Positions 7,633 to 15,740 are shown, counted from the first letter of the stretch. The stretch is 21,439 nt of DNA from Bacteroidales bacterium (GCA_019415705.1 DXYS01000043.1:1-21439); one strand, 5' to 3'. Notes: a model not told the origin generated them from the letters alone. Translations and numbers: made by a program.

Positions 7633-10600
7633 TTATTTGGCCGGGGAGAGCATGAAGCTGTAGGCGTAGTGCGGAGCCTGCAGGCGATACTGTTTGTGAG
7701 GGTTGGCACCCCAGCTGTCGTCGCCGCCGAGACCGCGCTGCCCGAGGTCGACGTTGAGGTAGACGAGGTCGCGGTCAGGGGTGACGTCATTGTCATGGGC
7801 CTGATGCTTGATGTAGCCCGGGTCGAGGGCATGGACACTGACATCCAACGCATTGACCTCGAGTGGCTGCAGTCCGGTGACTTTCAGGCCGAAGCCCGAC
7901 GGGTCGGTGAGCGAGGCCCAGCGCACGTCGCAGTGGTTGCCGGTCTCCTGCGGACGGGTGTAGTGATGACGCATGTCAGCCACGCGGCCGCCATATAGGC
8001 CGAGGAGGGCCGAGTGCTTGCGGTCGCAGTAATTCTCCCACGGGCCGCGGCCATACCAGTTGAAGTCGCCGTATGACTTGTTGAGAGTAAGGAGCATACC
8101 GAAGCGTGGCAGCTCAGGGGTCTCGGCTCCGTCACGGTCAGCCGTAAACTCGGCGTCGACGCGTAACTGACCGTCAGGCAGCATGGTGTAGGTCAGCGTG
8201 TAGTCTCCGACAACCTCGGGCAGACGGTAGATGGCGCGTATCGTGGGGTTGCCGGCAGCGTCTGCCGAGCGCTCGATGGAGCGCAGACGGCGGTTTTCGG
8301 ACGCAGAGCGCCATGCGTTGGCACGGATGTGGAAGCGGGCGCCCATGTCATTGTCGACCGGTGCGCGCCAGAACGACGGTACCATCGGGCCCTGCAGCAG
8401 ATTGCGTCCGCCGGCGGCATAGCGCTGCAGCTCGCCGTTGCGGCGGTTGATGACGGCCTCGACATTGCCGGCCTTGATGCGCCACTCGCGGTCGGTCTCG
8501 TCGACTGTGGCCGGGGTGCCCTTGACGTCGGCTCCGGCGGCGAGGTCGCGCTCGGCGATGGTAAACTGTTCGCGGGCCACTTCATGGCCGGCCGGCAGCA
8601 TGGGCCGGTCGCCGCGGGCGTAGGCATAGACCGACAGGTGCCAGTCGGCGCCGTCGCGGCCTGCGTCGGCAGGCAGTTTGACGCAGACTTCGGCGCTGCG
8701 GCCCGGTGCGGCGTCGACGGTGAAAGGCTCTCGGTTGACCACACGGCCGTCGCGCAGCACTTCGTAGACGAAGTCATAGTCGCGGGTGTGGCGTGACGAG
8801 AAATGATTCTCGACGGTGAAGCGGCCCGAGGCGGGGTCGGCCGAGGCGAAGCGCAGGTCCTGATAGACCTTCTTGACCTCCATGATGCCCGGGTGGACGG
8901 TGCGGTCGGGTGCCACGATGCCGTTGTGGCAGCAGTTCTCGTTGTTCCAGCGGTCACGGGCGTTGTAGTCGCCACCATAGGTCCAGTAGCTGTTGCCCCA
9001 CTCGTCTTTCTGTTCGAAACCTTGGTCGACCCAGTCCCAGATGAAGCCGCCCTGCATGTGGGGCGACGAACGGATGATGTCGAAGTAGTCCTGAAAGTTG
9101 CCGTTTGAGTTGCCTTGAGCGTGAGAGTACTCACACATGATGAACGGGCGTCCGGGGTTGACCGATTCGGCGTAGCGGCGCATGCGGTCAGGAGAGGGAT
9201 ACATCGGGCAGACGATGTCAGTGTTGGGGTCTTCGGCGGCCTGCTCAAACTGCACGACGCGCGAGGGGTCGCGGCGCTTAATCCAGTCGTAGGCCTCGTA
9301 GAAGTTGGGGCCGTTGCCACACTCGTTGCCCATCGACCAGATGATGACCGACGGATGGTTTTTGTCGCGCTCGACGAGCATGTGCTCGCGGTCCATCAGG
9401 GCCTCGCGCCAGCGCGGGTCGTGGGCGGGGTGCATGTTTTTGTTGTATGTACCGCCCTGATGGTCGCAGCCGAGACCGTGGCACTCGACGTTTGCCTCAT
9501 CGACGAGATAGAGGCCGTAGATGTCGCAGAGCTCATACCAGCGTGGCAGCTGGGGATAGTGTGACATGCGCACGGCGTTGATATTGTGCTGTTTCATCAG
9601 CGCGATGTCGCGCAGCATGGTCTCCTCGTCGACCACGTGGCCGCGCTGCGGATGGTGCTCGTGCATATTGACGCCGTGCACCTCGATGGCCTTGCCGTTG
9701 ACCAATAGCTGCGAGTTTTTGATTTCGACGCGGCGGAAACCGATGTTGGCGGCCGTCGACTCGACGGTGCGGCCGTCTTTGTCGCGCAGCGTCAGCACGA
9801 GGCGATATAGCTCGGGCGTGTCGCAGTCCCACGGCGTGATGTCGCCGCGCGTCGTGCGGAAGTTGTTGAGAGGCTGAGCCTTGCGGCTTGCGCTGTAAAT
9901 CTTTTTGCCGGCCTTGTCATAGAGCGCCACGTCGAGAGTCATTGGCTCCGAAGCCTCGACGTTGACATCTAAGTCGAGGATGCCGCGGCGGTATTTGTCG
10001 TCTAAAGATGTGCGGGCGAAGAAGTCGGCGATGCGTCCGCGGCGGTCGAGAGAGTAGAGCGACACGGGGCGGTCGATGCCCGACAGACGCCAGAAGTCTT
10101 GGTCTTCTAAATAAGAGCCGTCGGTCCAGCGGTAGACCTCGCAGGCTATGACGTTCTCGCCGGCGTGGACCAGCGGCGTGATGTCAAACTCGGCCGGATT
10201 TTTGGTCGACTGCACGTAGCCGGCCTTGCGGCCGTTGACCCACACATACATGCCGGCTGTAGAGCCGTCGAAGTGGAGTATTGTACGGCGGTCAGCCCAA
10301 CCCTCGGGTAAGGTGAAGGTGCGTCGGTAGCTGCCCACGGGGTTGTCGTTGGCCGGGATTTTGGGCGGATTGGCCGGGAAGGGGTAGGGGATGTTTGTGT
10401 AGATGGGTGTGCCGTAGCCCTCCATCTCCCAGTTTGAAGGCACGGGGATTGTGGCCCATGACGAGTCGTCGAAATCGACGGCCTCAAAGCCTGTGGGCTT
10501 GTCGGCGGGACGCGGGGCGAACTTGAAGCGCCACGTGCCGTCGAGGCTCATGTAGTAGGGCGACTGACGATAGTCGCCGTCACGGGCTGCGTCGACCGAG

Positions 10601-10752
10601 GCGAAAGGATGGGCTGTGGCGCGCGGCGCGAGACGGCCTACGGCGAAGACCTCGGGGTTCTCGCGGACCGGGTCGGCGACGTCAGCAGCAGCTGACGTAA
10701 CAGTCAGCCCCACGGCCAAACCTAAGGCAAAGATTTTTACAAAAGAATTCAT
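7633..10752 (-). CDS. Secreted GH2 beta-galactosidase (LacZ type)
   Basis: Glycoside hydrolase family 2 enzyme of 1039 residues, close to the length of LacZ, releasing terminal beta-linked galactose. A signal peptide (MNSFVKIFALGLAVGLTVTS, cut near AAA-D) is followed by a sugar-binding domain (about 60-235), an Ig-like domain (about 240-340), the TIM barrel (about 345-630) and the C-terminal Bgal_small_N domain (about 760-1035) containing WYGRGPWENY. The acid/base is E477 in IIWSMGNECGNG and the nucleophile is E541 in MCEYSHAQGNS. The frame stays open up to 10989, but those 79 extra residues would cross the gene's own promoter, and the signal peptide starts at 10752. Next to two pectin lyases it probably trims galactan or arabinogalactan side chains of pectin; this substrate is inferred. 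Divergent from the PL10 lyase with 187 nt between start codons. Confidence 0.95.
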   Translation of the reverse strand: MNSFVKIFALGLAVGLTVTSAAADVADPVRENPEVFAVGRLAPRATAHPFASVDAARDGDYRQSPYYMSLDGTWRFKFAPRPADKPTGFEAVDFDDSSWATIPVPSNWEMEGYGTPIYTNIPYPFPANPPKIPANDNPVGSYRRTFTLPEGWADRRTILHFDGSTAGMYVWVNGRKAGYVQSTKNPAEFDITPLVHAGENVIACEVYRWTDGSYLEDQDFWRLSGIDRPVSLYSLDRRGRIADFFARTSLDDKYRRGILDLDVNVEASEPMTLDVALYDKAGKKIYSASRKAQPLNNFRTTRGDITPWDCDTPELYRLVLTLRDKDGRTVESTAANIGFRRVEIKNSQLLVNGKAIEVHGVNMHEHHPQRGHVVDEETMLRDIALMKQHNINAVRMSHYPQLPRWYELCDIYGLYLVDEANVECHGLGCDHQGGTYNKNMHPAHDPRWREALMDREHMLVERDKNHPSVIIWSMGNECGNGPNFYEAYDWIKRRDPSRVVQFEQAAEDPNTDIVCPMYPSPDRMRRYAESVNPGRPFIMCEYSHAQGNSNGNFQDYFDIIRSSPHMQGGFIWDWVDQGFEQKDEWGNSYWTYGGDYNARDRWNNENCCHNGIVAPDRTVHPGIMEVKKVYQDLRFASADPASGRFTVENHFSSRHTRDYDFVYEVLRDGRVVNREPFTVDAAPGRSAEVCVKLPADAGRDGADWHLSVYAYARGDRPMLPAGHEVAREQFTIAERDLAAGADVKGTPATVDETDREWRIKAGNVEAVINRRNGELQRYAAGGRNLLQGPMVPSFWRAPVDNDMGARFHIRANAWRSASENRRLRSIERSADAAGNPTIRAIYRLPEVVGDYTLTYTMLPDGQLRVDAEFTADRDGAETPELPRFGMLLTLNKSYGDFNWYGRGPWENYCDRKHSALLGLYGGRVADMRHHYTRPQETGNHCDVRWASLTDPSGFGLKVTGLQPLEVNALDVSVHALDPGYIKHQAHDNDVTPDRDLVYLNVDLGQRGLGGDDSWGANPHKQYRLQAPHYAYSFMLSPAK

Positions 10753-10798
10753 GGCTCGGATGTGATGAAGAATGTAGTTATTGGAATTAGATTTTCTG

Positions 10799-10831
10799 CA
10801 AAGATACGTATTAGAATGGCGCAAAGCCAAA
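10799..10831 (-). promoter_or_regulatory. Promoter of the beta-galactosidase gene
   Basis: On the minus strand TTTG (10831-10828) lies 21 nt before TATCTTTG (10806-10799), a good match to the Bacteroidetes -33/-7 pattern TTTG...TAnnTTTG. The -7 box is 46 nt before the start codon. A second TTTG at 10825-10822 has shorter spacing. Confidence 0.7.
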
Positions 10832-10905
10832 TCTTCGGGCGTGATATATGTCGTGCGTGCCATAAAAAAGTCAGATTTTATCCCTCGGGGTGAGATTATT
10901 TGCGC

Positions 10906-10913
10906 TAAATTTG
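10906..10913 (+). promoter_or_regulatory. -7 promoter box of the PL10 lyase gene
   Basis: TAAATTTG, 26 nt before the ATG at 10940, in the divergent intergenic region shared with the beta-galactosidase. No TTTG is found at the usual -33 spacing. The layout would allow one regulator to control both genes. Confidence 0.6.
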
Positions 10914-10939
10914 CCGTAAATCGCAATTTATAGATTTTT

Positions 10940-12019
10940 ATGAAGATATTTCGCCTCGGTGCGGCCGTCGCGGCGGCCGCCCTCACCATAAGTTTTAACG
11001 CCGTGGCAGATACGGTGTTGCCGTCGGTCTCCGATCCCGACTCGCTCTGTTCGCAGCAGATACGCCTTGTCGGCGAGCAGGTGCTGATGTTTCAGCGCGA
11101 CACGGGCGGCTGGCCAAAAAATGTCGATATGGCCACTCCGCTTGACGACCCGGCGATGAAAGCCGTGCTCGCCGACAAGGGCCGTCGCGACGACTCGACC
11201 ATCGACAACGGCGCCACGACCTCGCAGATATGGTTTCTGAGCCGCCTATACGGCGCCACGCGCAATCTGCGCTACCGCGAGGCGTCGCGTCGCGGCCTGC
11301 GCTATCTGCTTGATGCACAGTATAAGGAGTCGGGCGGCTGGCCGCAGTTCTGGCCGGTACACAAGGGTTATCGCGGCCACATCACCTATAATGACAACGC
11401 CATGGCGCATGTGCTCTATGTGCTGCGCGGCATAGCCCGCGGCGACGAGCCTTTCGGCGGCGACACATTCACCGACGAGATGCGCCGTGAGGCCTCAGCC
11501 GCTTTTGACCGTGGTATAGACTGCATCCTCGCTACTCAAATCAAGGTCGACGGCCGTCCGACAGTATGGTGCCAGCAGCACGACAGCGTGACGCTCGCGC
11601 CGGTCGGAGCGCGTAAGTTCGAGCTGCCGGCATTTGTGTCGGCCGAGAGTGTGCCGCTCGTAAAACTCCTTATGACGATAGAGCAGCCCGACAGCGCGGT
11701 CATCGCCGCCGTTGAGGGCGCCATGCGGTGGTTTGAGGCCAATAAGATTACGGGCTATCGCTTTGTGCGCGATAAAAAGCCTCTGTTGGAGCGCAATGCG
11801 CGTCTCGTGGCCGACTCTGAGGCCGGGCCGATATGGGCGCGCTATTATGATCTGGAGGAGTGTAAGCCGATGTTCAGCGACCGCGACGGCGTGGCGCGCC
11901 GTCGCTTGGAGGACCTTGGCTTGGAGCGCCGCAACGGCTATGCGTGGTACACTGACAATCCCGCCGACCTCTACGCAGCCTATGAGCGCTGGCTCAAGCG
12001 ATTGGAGAAAAGTAATTAA
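10940..12019 (+). CDS. pelA: Secreted PL10 pectate lyase
   Basis: A 359-residue exported lyase that cleaves polygalacturonate by beta-elimination. The signal peptide covers about the first 23 residues (hydrophobic AAVAAAALTISF, cut near AVA-D). Family 10 blocks in order are TGGWPKN (55-61), DNGATTSQIWFL (89-100), AQYKESGGWPQFWP (126-139), ITYNDNAM (148-155), WCQQHD (210-215), PAFVSAESVPLVKLLM (230-245), GPIWARYYD (296-304) and RNGYAWY (331-337). These cover the whole length of the family core, and the gene is intact. It is divergent from the beta-galactosidase and close to the esterase/PL1 fusion, supporting a pectin-use role. Its stop codon overlaps that of the convergent DUF1573 gene, with no terminator between them. 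The symbol follows the PelA/PL10 family name. Confidence 0.94.
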   Translation: MKIFRLGAAVAAAALTISFNAVADTVLPSVSDPDSLCSQQIRLVGEQVLMFQRDTGGWPKNVDMATPLDDPAMKAVLADKGRRDDSTIDNGATTSQIWFLSRLYGATRNLRYREASRRGLRYLLDAQYKESGGWPQFWPVHKGYRGHITYNDNAMAHVLYVLRGIARGDEPFGGDTFTDEMRREASAAFDRGIDCILATQIKVDGRPTVWCQQHDSVTLAPVGARKFELPAFVSAESVPLVKLLMTIEQPDSAVIAAVEGAMRWFEANKITGYRFVRDKKPLLERNARLVADSEAGPIWARYYDLEECKPMFSDRDGVARRRLEDLGLERRNGYAWYTDNPADLYAAYERWLKRLEKSN

Positions 12020-13083
12020 AGCTCGCCGACGGCGCGGATGGTGCGCACGGGTTTCTGCGGGTCGTTGGTGATGAGCGAGATGCGGGCGTTTAGCAGCGAG
12101 CCGGGCAGCGCGTCACGGTCGACGGTCACGGTCAAAGTGGCCTTTTTGCCGCGTTTGACGCTGTCGCGGTCGATGCTGACTGTCACACCCTGGTCGACGG
12201 TGTATACGCGTCTTATTTCAAGCTGATTGTCACCGTCATTGCAGATGTCGGTCGAGAGGCTGACCTTGCCGCTGTCGGCTGCGAGGCGACCGAAGTCGAG
12301 TGTCTCGCTCTCCGGGCGGCAGACGGGAGCTTTGGCGCGCTCTTTGGCCGTCAGGCGGCTGAAATCCTCATTGACAATGGCTACGAACGGCAGTCGGTCG
12401 ACACGGTCGCCGACCGAGAGGGCTACGGAGTCTTCGACAAGGCCGTAGGTCTTGCATTTGGCCGAGTTGAAGTAGCAAATCATGGTGAACTGTTCGCCGG
12501 GCCCGACGGTTTTGGGCTCGAAGTTGACCGTAATATAGTCGGGGGCCTTGACGAGCGCCGGGCGTATGCTGTCAGAGCTGCGGTTGTAGGCCTCGATGAA
12601 GACGTTTTTGAGGTGGGGCTTGGCGACTTGGCCGAACATGATGGCCGAGGTGCGCATCTTCAGGTTGCCGAAGTCGACAGGATAGCGTCCCGAGAGGGTC
12701 TCGGAGGTGCCGACGACCACGCCTTCGATGAGCAGGCGCGAGCGCCGGTCGGTTTTGGCGTCGGAGTCGACGTAGATTGACTTGCTGAAACGGCCGGGGC
12801 GTCCTGCGGGGTCGTAGGTGACGGTTATCGAGGCTGTGTCGCCGGGAGCAACGGCCTCGCGGGGATAGCGTGGCTGAGTGCAGCCGCATGAGGCGCGGGC
12901 GGCGGTGATGGTCAGCGGGCTATCGCCGGTGTTTGTGAACACAAAGCGGCAGGTCACGGGGCCGTCGGCCTCGTCAAAGGCGCCGAAGTTGTGTTTGGTC
13001 GTCTGCCATGCGATTTCGGGTTGTGCCTGCATGACGGCAATCGCGCCGGCGAGGGCGCATATGAGGGCTGTGAGTCGTTTCAT
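12016..13083 (-). CDS. Exported DUF1573 protein
   Basis: A 355-residue protein with a signal peptide (MKRLTALICALAGAIAVMQA). It has two DUF1573-like immunoglobulin-type beta-sandwich regions. The first (about 22-110) has the typical NFG start, FVFTNTGDSPLTI and the conserved SCGCT. The last (about 265-355) has LDFGRL, a strand-rich core, and ends SLITNDPQKPVRTIRAVGE. A middle region (about 115-260) is probably another degenerate copy. DUF1573 proteins are common in the Bacteroidetes envelope; their function is unknown. The longer frame up to 13173 runs over the promoter, so the start at 13083, which opens the signal peptide, is preferred. The gene converges on the PL10 lyase with overlapping stop codons. 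Confidence 0.9.
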   Translation of the reverse strand: MKRLTALICALAGAIAVMQAQPEIAWQTTKHNFGAFDEADGPVTCRFVFTNTGDSPLTITAARASCGCTQPRYPREAVAPGDTASITVTYDPAGRPGRFSKSIYVDSDAKTDRRSRLLIEGVVVGTSETLSGRYPVDFGNLKMRTSAIMFGQVAKPHLKNVFIEAYNRSSDSIRPALVKAPDYITVNFEPKTVGPGEQFTMICYFNSAKCKTYGLVEDSVALSVGDRVDRLPFVAIVNEDFSRLTAKERAKAPVCRPESETLDFGRLAADSGKVSLSTDICNDGDNQLEIRRVYTVDQGVTVSIDRDSVKRGKKATLTVTVDRDALPGSLLNARISLITNDPQKPVRTIRAVGEL

Positions 13084-13109
13084 CTCGTGAGTTGAAGTTA
13101 TGATGTCTG

Positions 13110-13140
13110 CAAATTTAATTGAATTTTTCGGGATATAAAA
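13110..13140 (-). promoter_or_regulatory. Promoter of the DUF1573 gene
   Basis: Minus-strand TAAATTTG (13117-13110) is a perfect -7 box 26 nt before the start codon. A weak -33 match (TTTT, 13140-13137) stands 19 nt further upstream. Confidence 0.6.
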
Positions 13141-13256
13141 GAAACGGTTATTTGACGCTTTATGTTCCTGCAACAGATAGGTTTATGTGGTCGCTGCGGT
13201 AAGTGTTAAAAAGCAAGGATGACAAAAATAGCCTGTCATGCGGCGCTATGAGGCAG

Positions 13257-13264
13257 TAACTTTG
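13257..13264 (+). promoter_or_regulatory. -7 promoter box of the capsid gene pair
   Basis: TAACTTTG matches TAnnTTTG and lies 40 nt before the ATG at 13305. It suggests that the small acidic gene and the capsid gene are transcribed from here rather than from an upstream phage operon. No -33 TTTG is apparent. Confidence 0.55.
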
Positions 13265-13304
13265 CGACATCGATATCGAAAAACACATTAAACCCCGAAA
13301 CACT

Positions 13305-13676
13305 ATGAAGAAACCCGAAAAAGAAGTGACGGCCTCAGCTGAGGCTGCCCCTATGGAAGCCGCGGTGGAAATCCCCGCAAATGAGCCCGCTGAAACAGCG
13401 GCAGACGAGGCAGCCGCCGAAGAGTCTGCGCCTGAGGCTGCAAATGAGCCTGACGAGAAGGCCGCAGAAGTTACCGCCGCAGCGGCGGCGGTCCCCATCG
13501 ATGAAGTCGAGCGCCTTGTGGCCGAGGCTGAGCAGCGCGGCTATCTGCGCGGCCGCAACGAGACAATCGAGGCTGAGGTGATGCCCGCGCCCGCACCGTC
13601 GGCCGCAGATGACAGCACGGTCGGCGAAAGCTGCCCGTCGTTCCTCGCCCATCTACGCCCCGGCTTCTGGGACTGA
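13305..13676 (+). CDS. Small acidic Glu/Ala-rich protein paired with the capsid gene
   Basis: A 123-residue protein I cannot assign. About two thirds is a low-complexity acidic run of Glu, Ala and Pro, probably disordered. It leads to a likely helix (VPIDEVERLVAEAEQRGYLR, about 63-82), another Ala/Pro stretch, and a sharply different end, CPSFLAHLRPGFWD (110-123). No signal peptide or membrane segment. It precedes the capsid gene by 46 nt and is probably co-transcribed. By position and composition it could be a scaffold, decoration or internal capsid protein, with the ordered C-terminal tail as the docking segment; this is inference. Confidence 0.8.
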   Translation: MKKPEKEVTASAEAAPMEAAVEIPANEPAETAADEAAAEESAPEAANEPDEKAAEVTAAAAAVPIDEVERLVAEAEQRGYLRGRNETIEAEVMPAPAPSAADDSTVGESCPSFLAHLRPGFWD

Positions 13677-13722
13677 AAATCCATGTAAAACACAAATCGT
13701 TTAATCCGTTAATCTCTTAATC

Positions 13723-15003
13723 ATGACTACTATCATCAACGGCCTCAACGGAGGCAAACACACAATCGACGGACCCCTCACCGTGGCCGCAACCGACGAG
13801 GCCGCTCCCGGCCTGCTGCGCAATGTCATAGACGAGCGCATCGTCAAAATCCGTCCCATGTCGACCCCCATAGACCAGCTCTCGCGCTGTGCCGGCGCTC
13901 GACGCTGCGGCTCGATGACCGTCGAGTATTACTCGGTCGACACCAAAAAGACCGAGACAAAGGTCTCCACAGCCGTCGCCTCTGGACGCGGAAACCGCAA
14001 GGCCAACAATATCTACACCCACACCGTCAAGACCGACGACGATCTGCTCTTCGAGCCGTCCGAGACAGTGCTGCTCCCCGAGGTGGCCGGAGGAGCCGAT
14101 GAGTCGACCGGCATCAGCGGCGGTCCGCTTGTGCTCTATGTCATCTCGCGTCTCGACGCGGGCGGTCTGGAGGTCATCTGCATCAACCCTGTCAAAGATT
14201 CGTCGGGCAACGACGTTATCCCCGCCATCGCAGCCGGCGCACGCATCATCCGCATGGGCCGCGCGGCTTCCGAACTTGATGTGCAGACGGCTCAGTTTCA
14301 GGCGCTTCCGACCAAGTCGTCTAACAATTGTCAAATCTTTAAAATGCAGTGCGAGGAAAGTACGTTCCACAAAATCGCCAACAAGGAGATTGGCTGGAGT
14401 TTCTCAGATCAGGAAGAGGCCGCCATCATCGACATGCGTGCCGGCATGGAGAAAAACTACCTTTTCGGAGCCAAGGCCAAGATTTTTGACCCGGTCAAGA
14501 ACGAGAACATCTATCTGACAGGCGGCATATGGAATCAGGTGCCACGCTCTATCGACGTGACTGTCAGTGCGCTCGACGAGACACATCTGCTTGACATCTG
14601 CCGTAAGGCTTTCACCGACAACGCCGGCTCCAAACGTAAGATACTTATCGCCGGCACGGGCCTCATCGACGCCATCTCGCGCATCCAGCTCAGCAAGGTC
14701 GTGCAGGCCTCTGAGACGCTTGTCAAGTGGGGCATCGAGTTCAAGGAGATACGTTCTAACTTCGGCACTCTCTATGTCATCCACTCCGAGATTTTCGATC
14801 AGTGCGGCCACGCCGACGACGGCCTCGTCATCGATCCCGACTACCTGACCAAGTATGTCCATGTGCCCTTCCACACCGAGCGCCTCGATCTGCGCCGCTC
14901 GGGCACACGCAACACCGACGCCGTTGTTATGACTATTTCTGTATTGGTGTATTATTATGTTTTGAATTATCCCCTTAAAATGTCAATCCTCCCTATAAAA
15001 TGA
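13723..15003 (+). CDS. SU10/DUF5309-type phage major capsid protein with altered 3' end
   Basis: A 426-residue protein resembling the SU10-type (DUF5309) major capsid proteins of tailed phages, which form HK97-fold shells. Blocks I recognise include DERIVKIRPMSTPIDQLSR (38-56), GSMTVEYYSVDT, IRMGRAASELDVQT, FKMQCEESTFHKIANKE, GWSFSDQEEAAI, NIYLTGGIWNQ, and near the end GLVIDPDYLTKYVHVPFHTE and GTRNTDAVVMT (to residue 404). After this, at about 14,935, codon use turns from G/C-rich to A/T-rich, and the last 22 residues (YYYVLNYPLKM and on) look foreign in composition. Their length is close to that of a normal tail, so the gene was either cut by an insertion or given a replacement tail. No terminase, portal, protease or tail gene is nearby. 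Family assignment is from memory of the motifs. Confidence 0.82.
   Translation: MTTIINGLNGGKHTIDGPLTVAATDEAAPGLLRNVIDERIVKIRPMSTPIDQLSRCAGARRCGSMTVEYYSVDTKKTETKVSTAVASGRGNRKANNIYTHTVKTDDDLLFEPSETVLLPEVAGGADESTGISGGPLVLYVISRLDAGGLEVICINPVKDSSGNDVIPAIAAGARIIRMGRAASELDVQTAQFQALPTKSSNNCQIFKMQCEESTFHKIANKEIGWSFSDQEEAAIIDMRAGMEKNYLFGAKAKIFDPVKNENIYLTGGIWNQVPRSIDVTVSALDETHLLDICRKAFTDNAGSKRKILIAGTGLIDAISRIQLSKVVQASETLVKWGIEFKEIRSNFGTLYVIHSEIFDQCGHADDGLVIDPDYLTKYVHVPFHTERLDLRRSGTRNTDAVVMTISVLVYYYVLNYPLKMSILPIK
14961..15000 (-). repeat. Two tandem degenerate 20-nt repeats at the island edge
   Basis: Read on the minus strand, TTTTATAGGGAGGATTGACA (15000-14981) and TTTTAAGGGGATAATTCAAA (14980-14961) agree at about 14 of 20 positions and are directly adjacent. 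A third copy lies at 15697-15716. They overlap the end of the capsid reading frame. A 9-bp inverted repeat (15001-15009 with 15030-15038, arm TGAATAATC) lies beside them. Confidence 0.6.
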
Positions 15004-15031
15004 ATAATCCTTGAAAAATGTACCTTGTTGA

Positions 15032-15637
15032 TTATTCATACCCCACTAATTTCTGAGGTCTTATCTGAATCAGAGTGTCAATTATTAGAAAATCCTCACC
15101 GTCATTGCGCACATCGCTAAATTTGACTTTAAGAAATCCGCTGTTATCTGAGGGCTGTAAAATATCTTCTTTTGAAATTCGATATGATATACTGTCTTGT
15201 GGGTCTAAATGCGGAAGCCATATCGGAGTTGGCTCTATTATGTGTTCCCATTTTCCCCTCTTATTCGTAAAAGCATGGTAACACATCCAATTAGAGGTTT
15301 CCCATTCGGCAACATATCCCCATTCATCAGTTCCGTTACCGTCTAAATCTCCCTCTTTAACGAAGTGTATGCCGATTGTCTTATAATTTATAATTAGAGG
15401 TCTGACAGTGTTATTTTTAGTATATATTTTCCACTTGTAATGATTGCCTTTATAATCTGCATTTATAGAATCCATTGGCTCACATAAAAGTGTATCAATC
15501 TTTTGCCCACTGAAATTGCCGATTAGCGTATCTCTGTATTGTGCCAAATAGTCTGATTCATTTGATTGTTGTATGCTATCACAGCTGAAAGTGCAGAGTG
15601 TTATCAAGCTGATTATGAATATTAGTAAGTATTTCAT
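15032..15637 (-). CDS. Lipoprotein of unknown function, acidic
   Basis: A 201-residue protein with a lipoprotein signal (MKYLLIFIISLITLCTFSC, lipid-modified cysteine at 19). The mature part is beta-rich, with a calcium-loop-like DLDGNGTDEWGY (about 118-129) as in FG-GAP/VCBS repeats, followed by WETSNWMCYHAF. Its last third has FLKVKFSDVRNDGEDFLII. Probably anchored to the inner or outer membrane; I do not recognise a family. It is the last gene of a possible minus-strand operon, 103 nt after the membrane-protein gene, and lies between two copies of the TTTTATAGGGAG repeat (14989-15000 and 15705-15716). Confidence 0.8.
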   Translation of the reverse strand: MKYLLIFIISLITLCTFSCDSIQQSNESDYLAQYRDTLIGNFSGQKIDTLLCEPMDSINADYKGNHYKWKIYTKNNTVRPLIINYKTIGIHFVKEGDLDGNGTDEWGYVAEWETSNWMCYHAFTNKRGKWEHIIEPTPIWLPHLDPQDSISYRISKEDILQPSDNSGFLKVKFSDVRNDGEDFLIIDTLIQIRPQKLVGYE

Positions 15638-15696
15638 AAATCCAAGAAGTTTAGAAGTAGAGGAGTATGTATGATTGAGGGTTAGACGGTACTTTT

Positions 15697-15716
15697 TTCA
15701 GATTCTCCCTATAAAA
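15697..15716 (-). repeat. Third copy of the degenerate repeat, inside a hairpin
   Basis: The minus-strand core TTTTATAGGGAG (15716-15705) is identical to the copy at 15000-14989, and similarity continues on both sides (TTTTTC, then GATT, upstream of the core in both). This copy lies in an imperfect hairpin: AGATTCT (15700-15706) with AGAATCT (15719-15725), extended by 15692-15699 with 15730-15736. Each copy lies just past the 3' end of a minus-strand gene. Confidence 0.6.
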
Positions 15717-15740
15717 GTAGAATCTCTCAGAAAAAGGACA

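Noticed and set aside
8193..9320. Minus-strand open frame (375 codons) inside the beta-galactosidase gene
   Set aside because: Low-complexity Thr/Arg/Ser product in a different phase of a gene with intact catalytic motifs.
10753..10989. N-terminal extension of the beta-galactosidase by 79 residues
   Set aside because: It would lie upstream of a normal signal peptide, run over the gene's own promoter and overlap the start of the divergent lyase.
13084..13173. N-terminal extension of the DUF1573 protein by 30 residues
   Set aside because: It covers the TAAATTTG promoter box and precedes a complete signal peptide.
14900..15040. tRNA gene as integration site of the island
   Set aside because: No cloverleaf or T-loop sequence was seen at the junction; the edge lies in the capsid gene.
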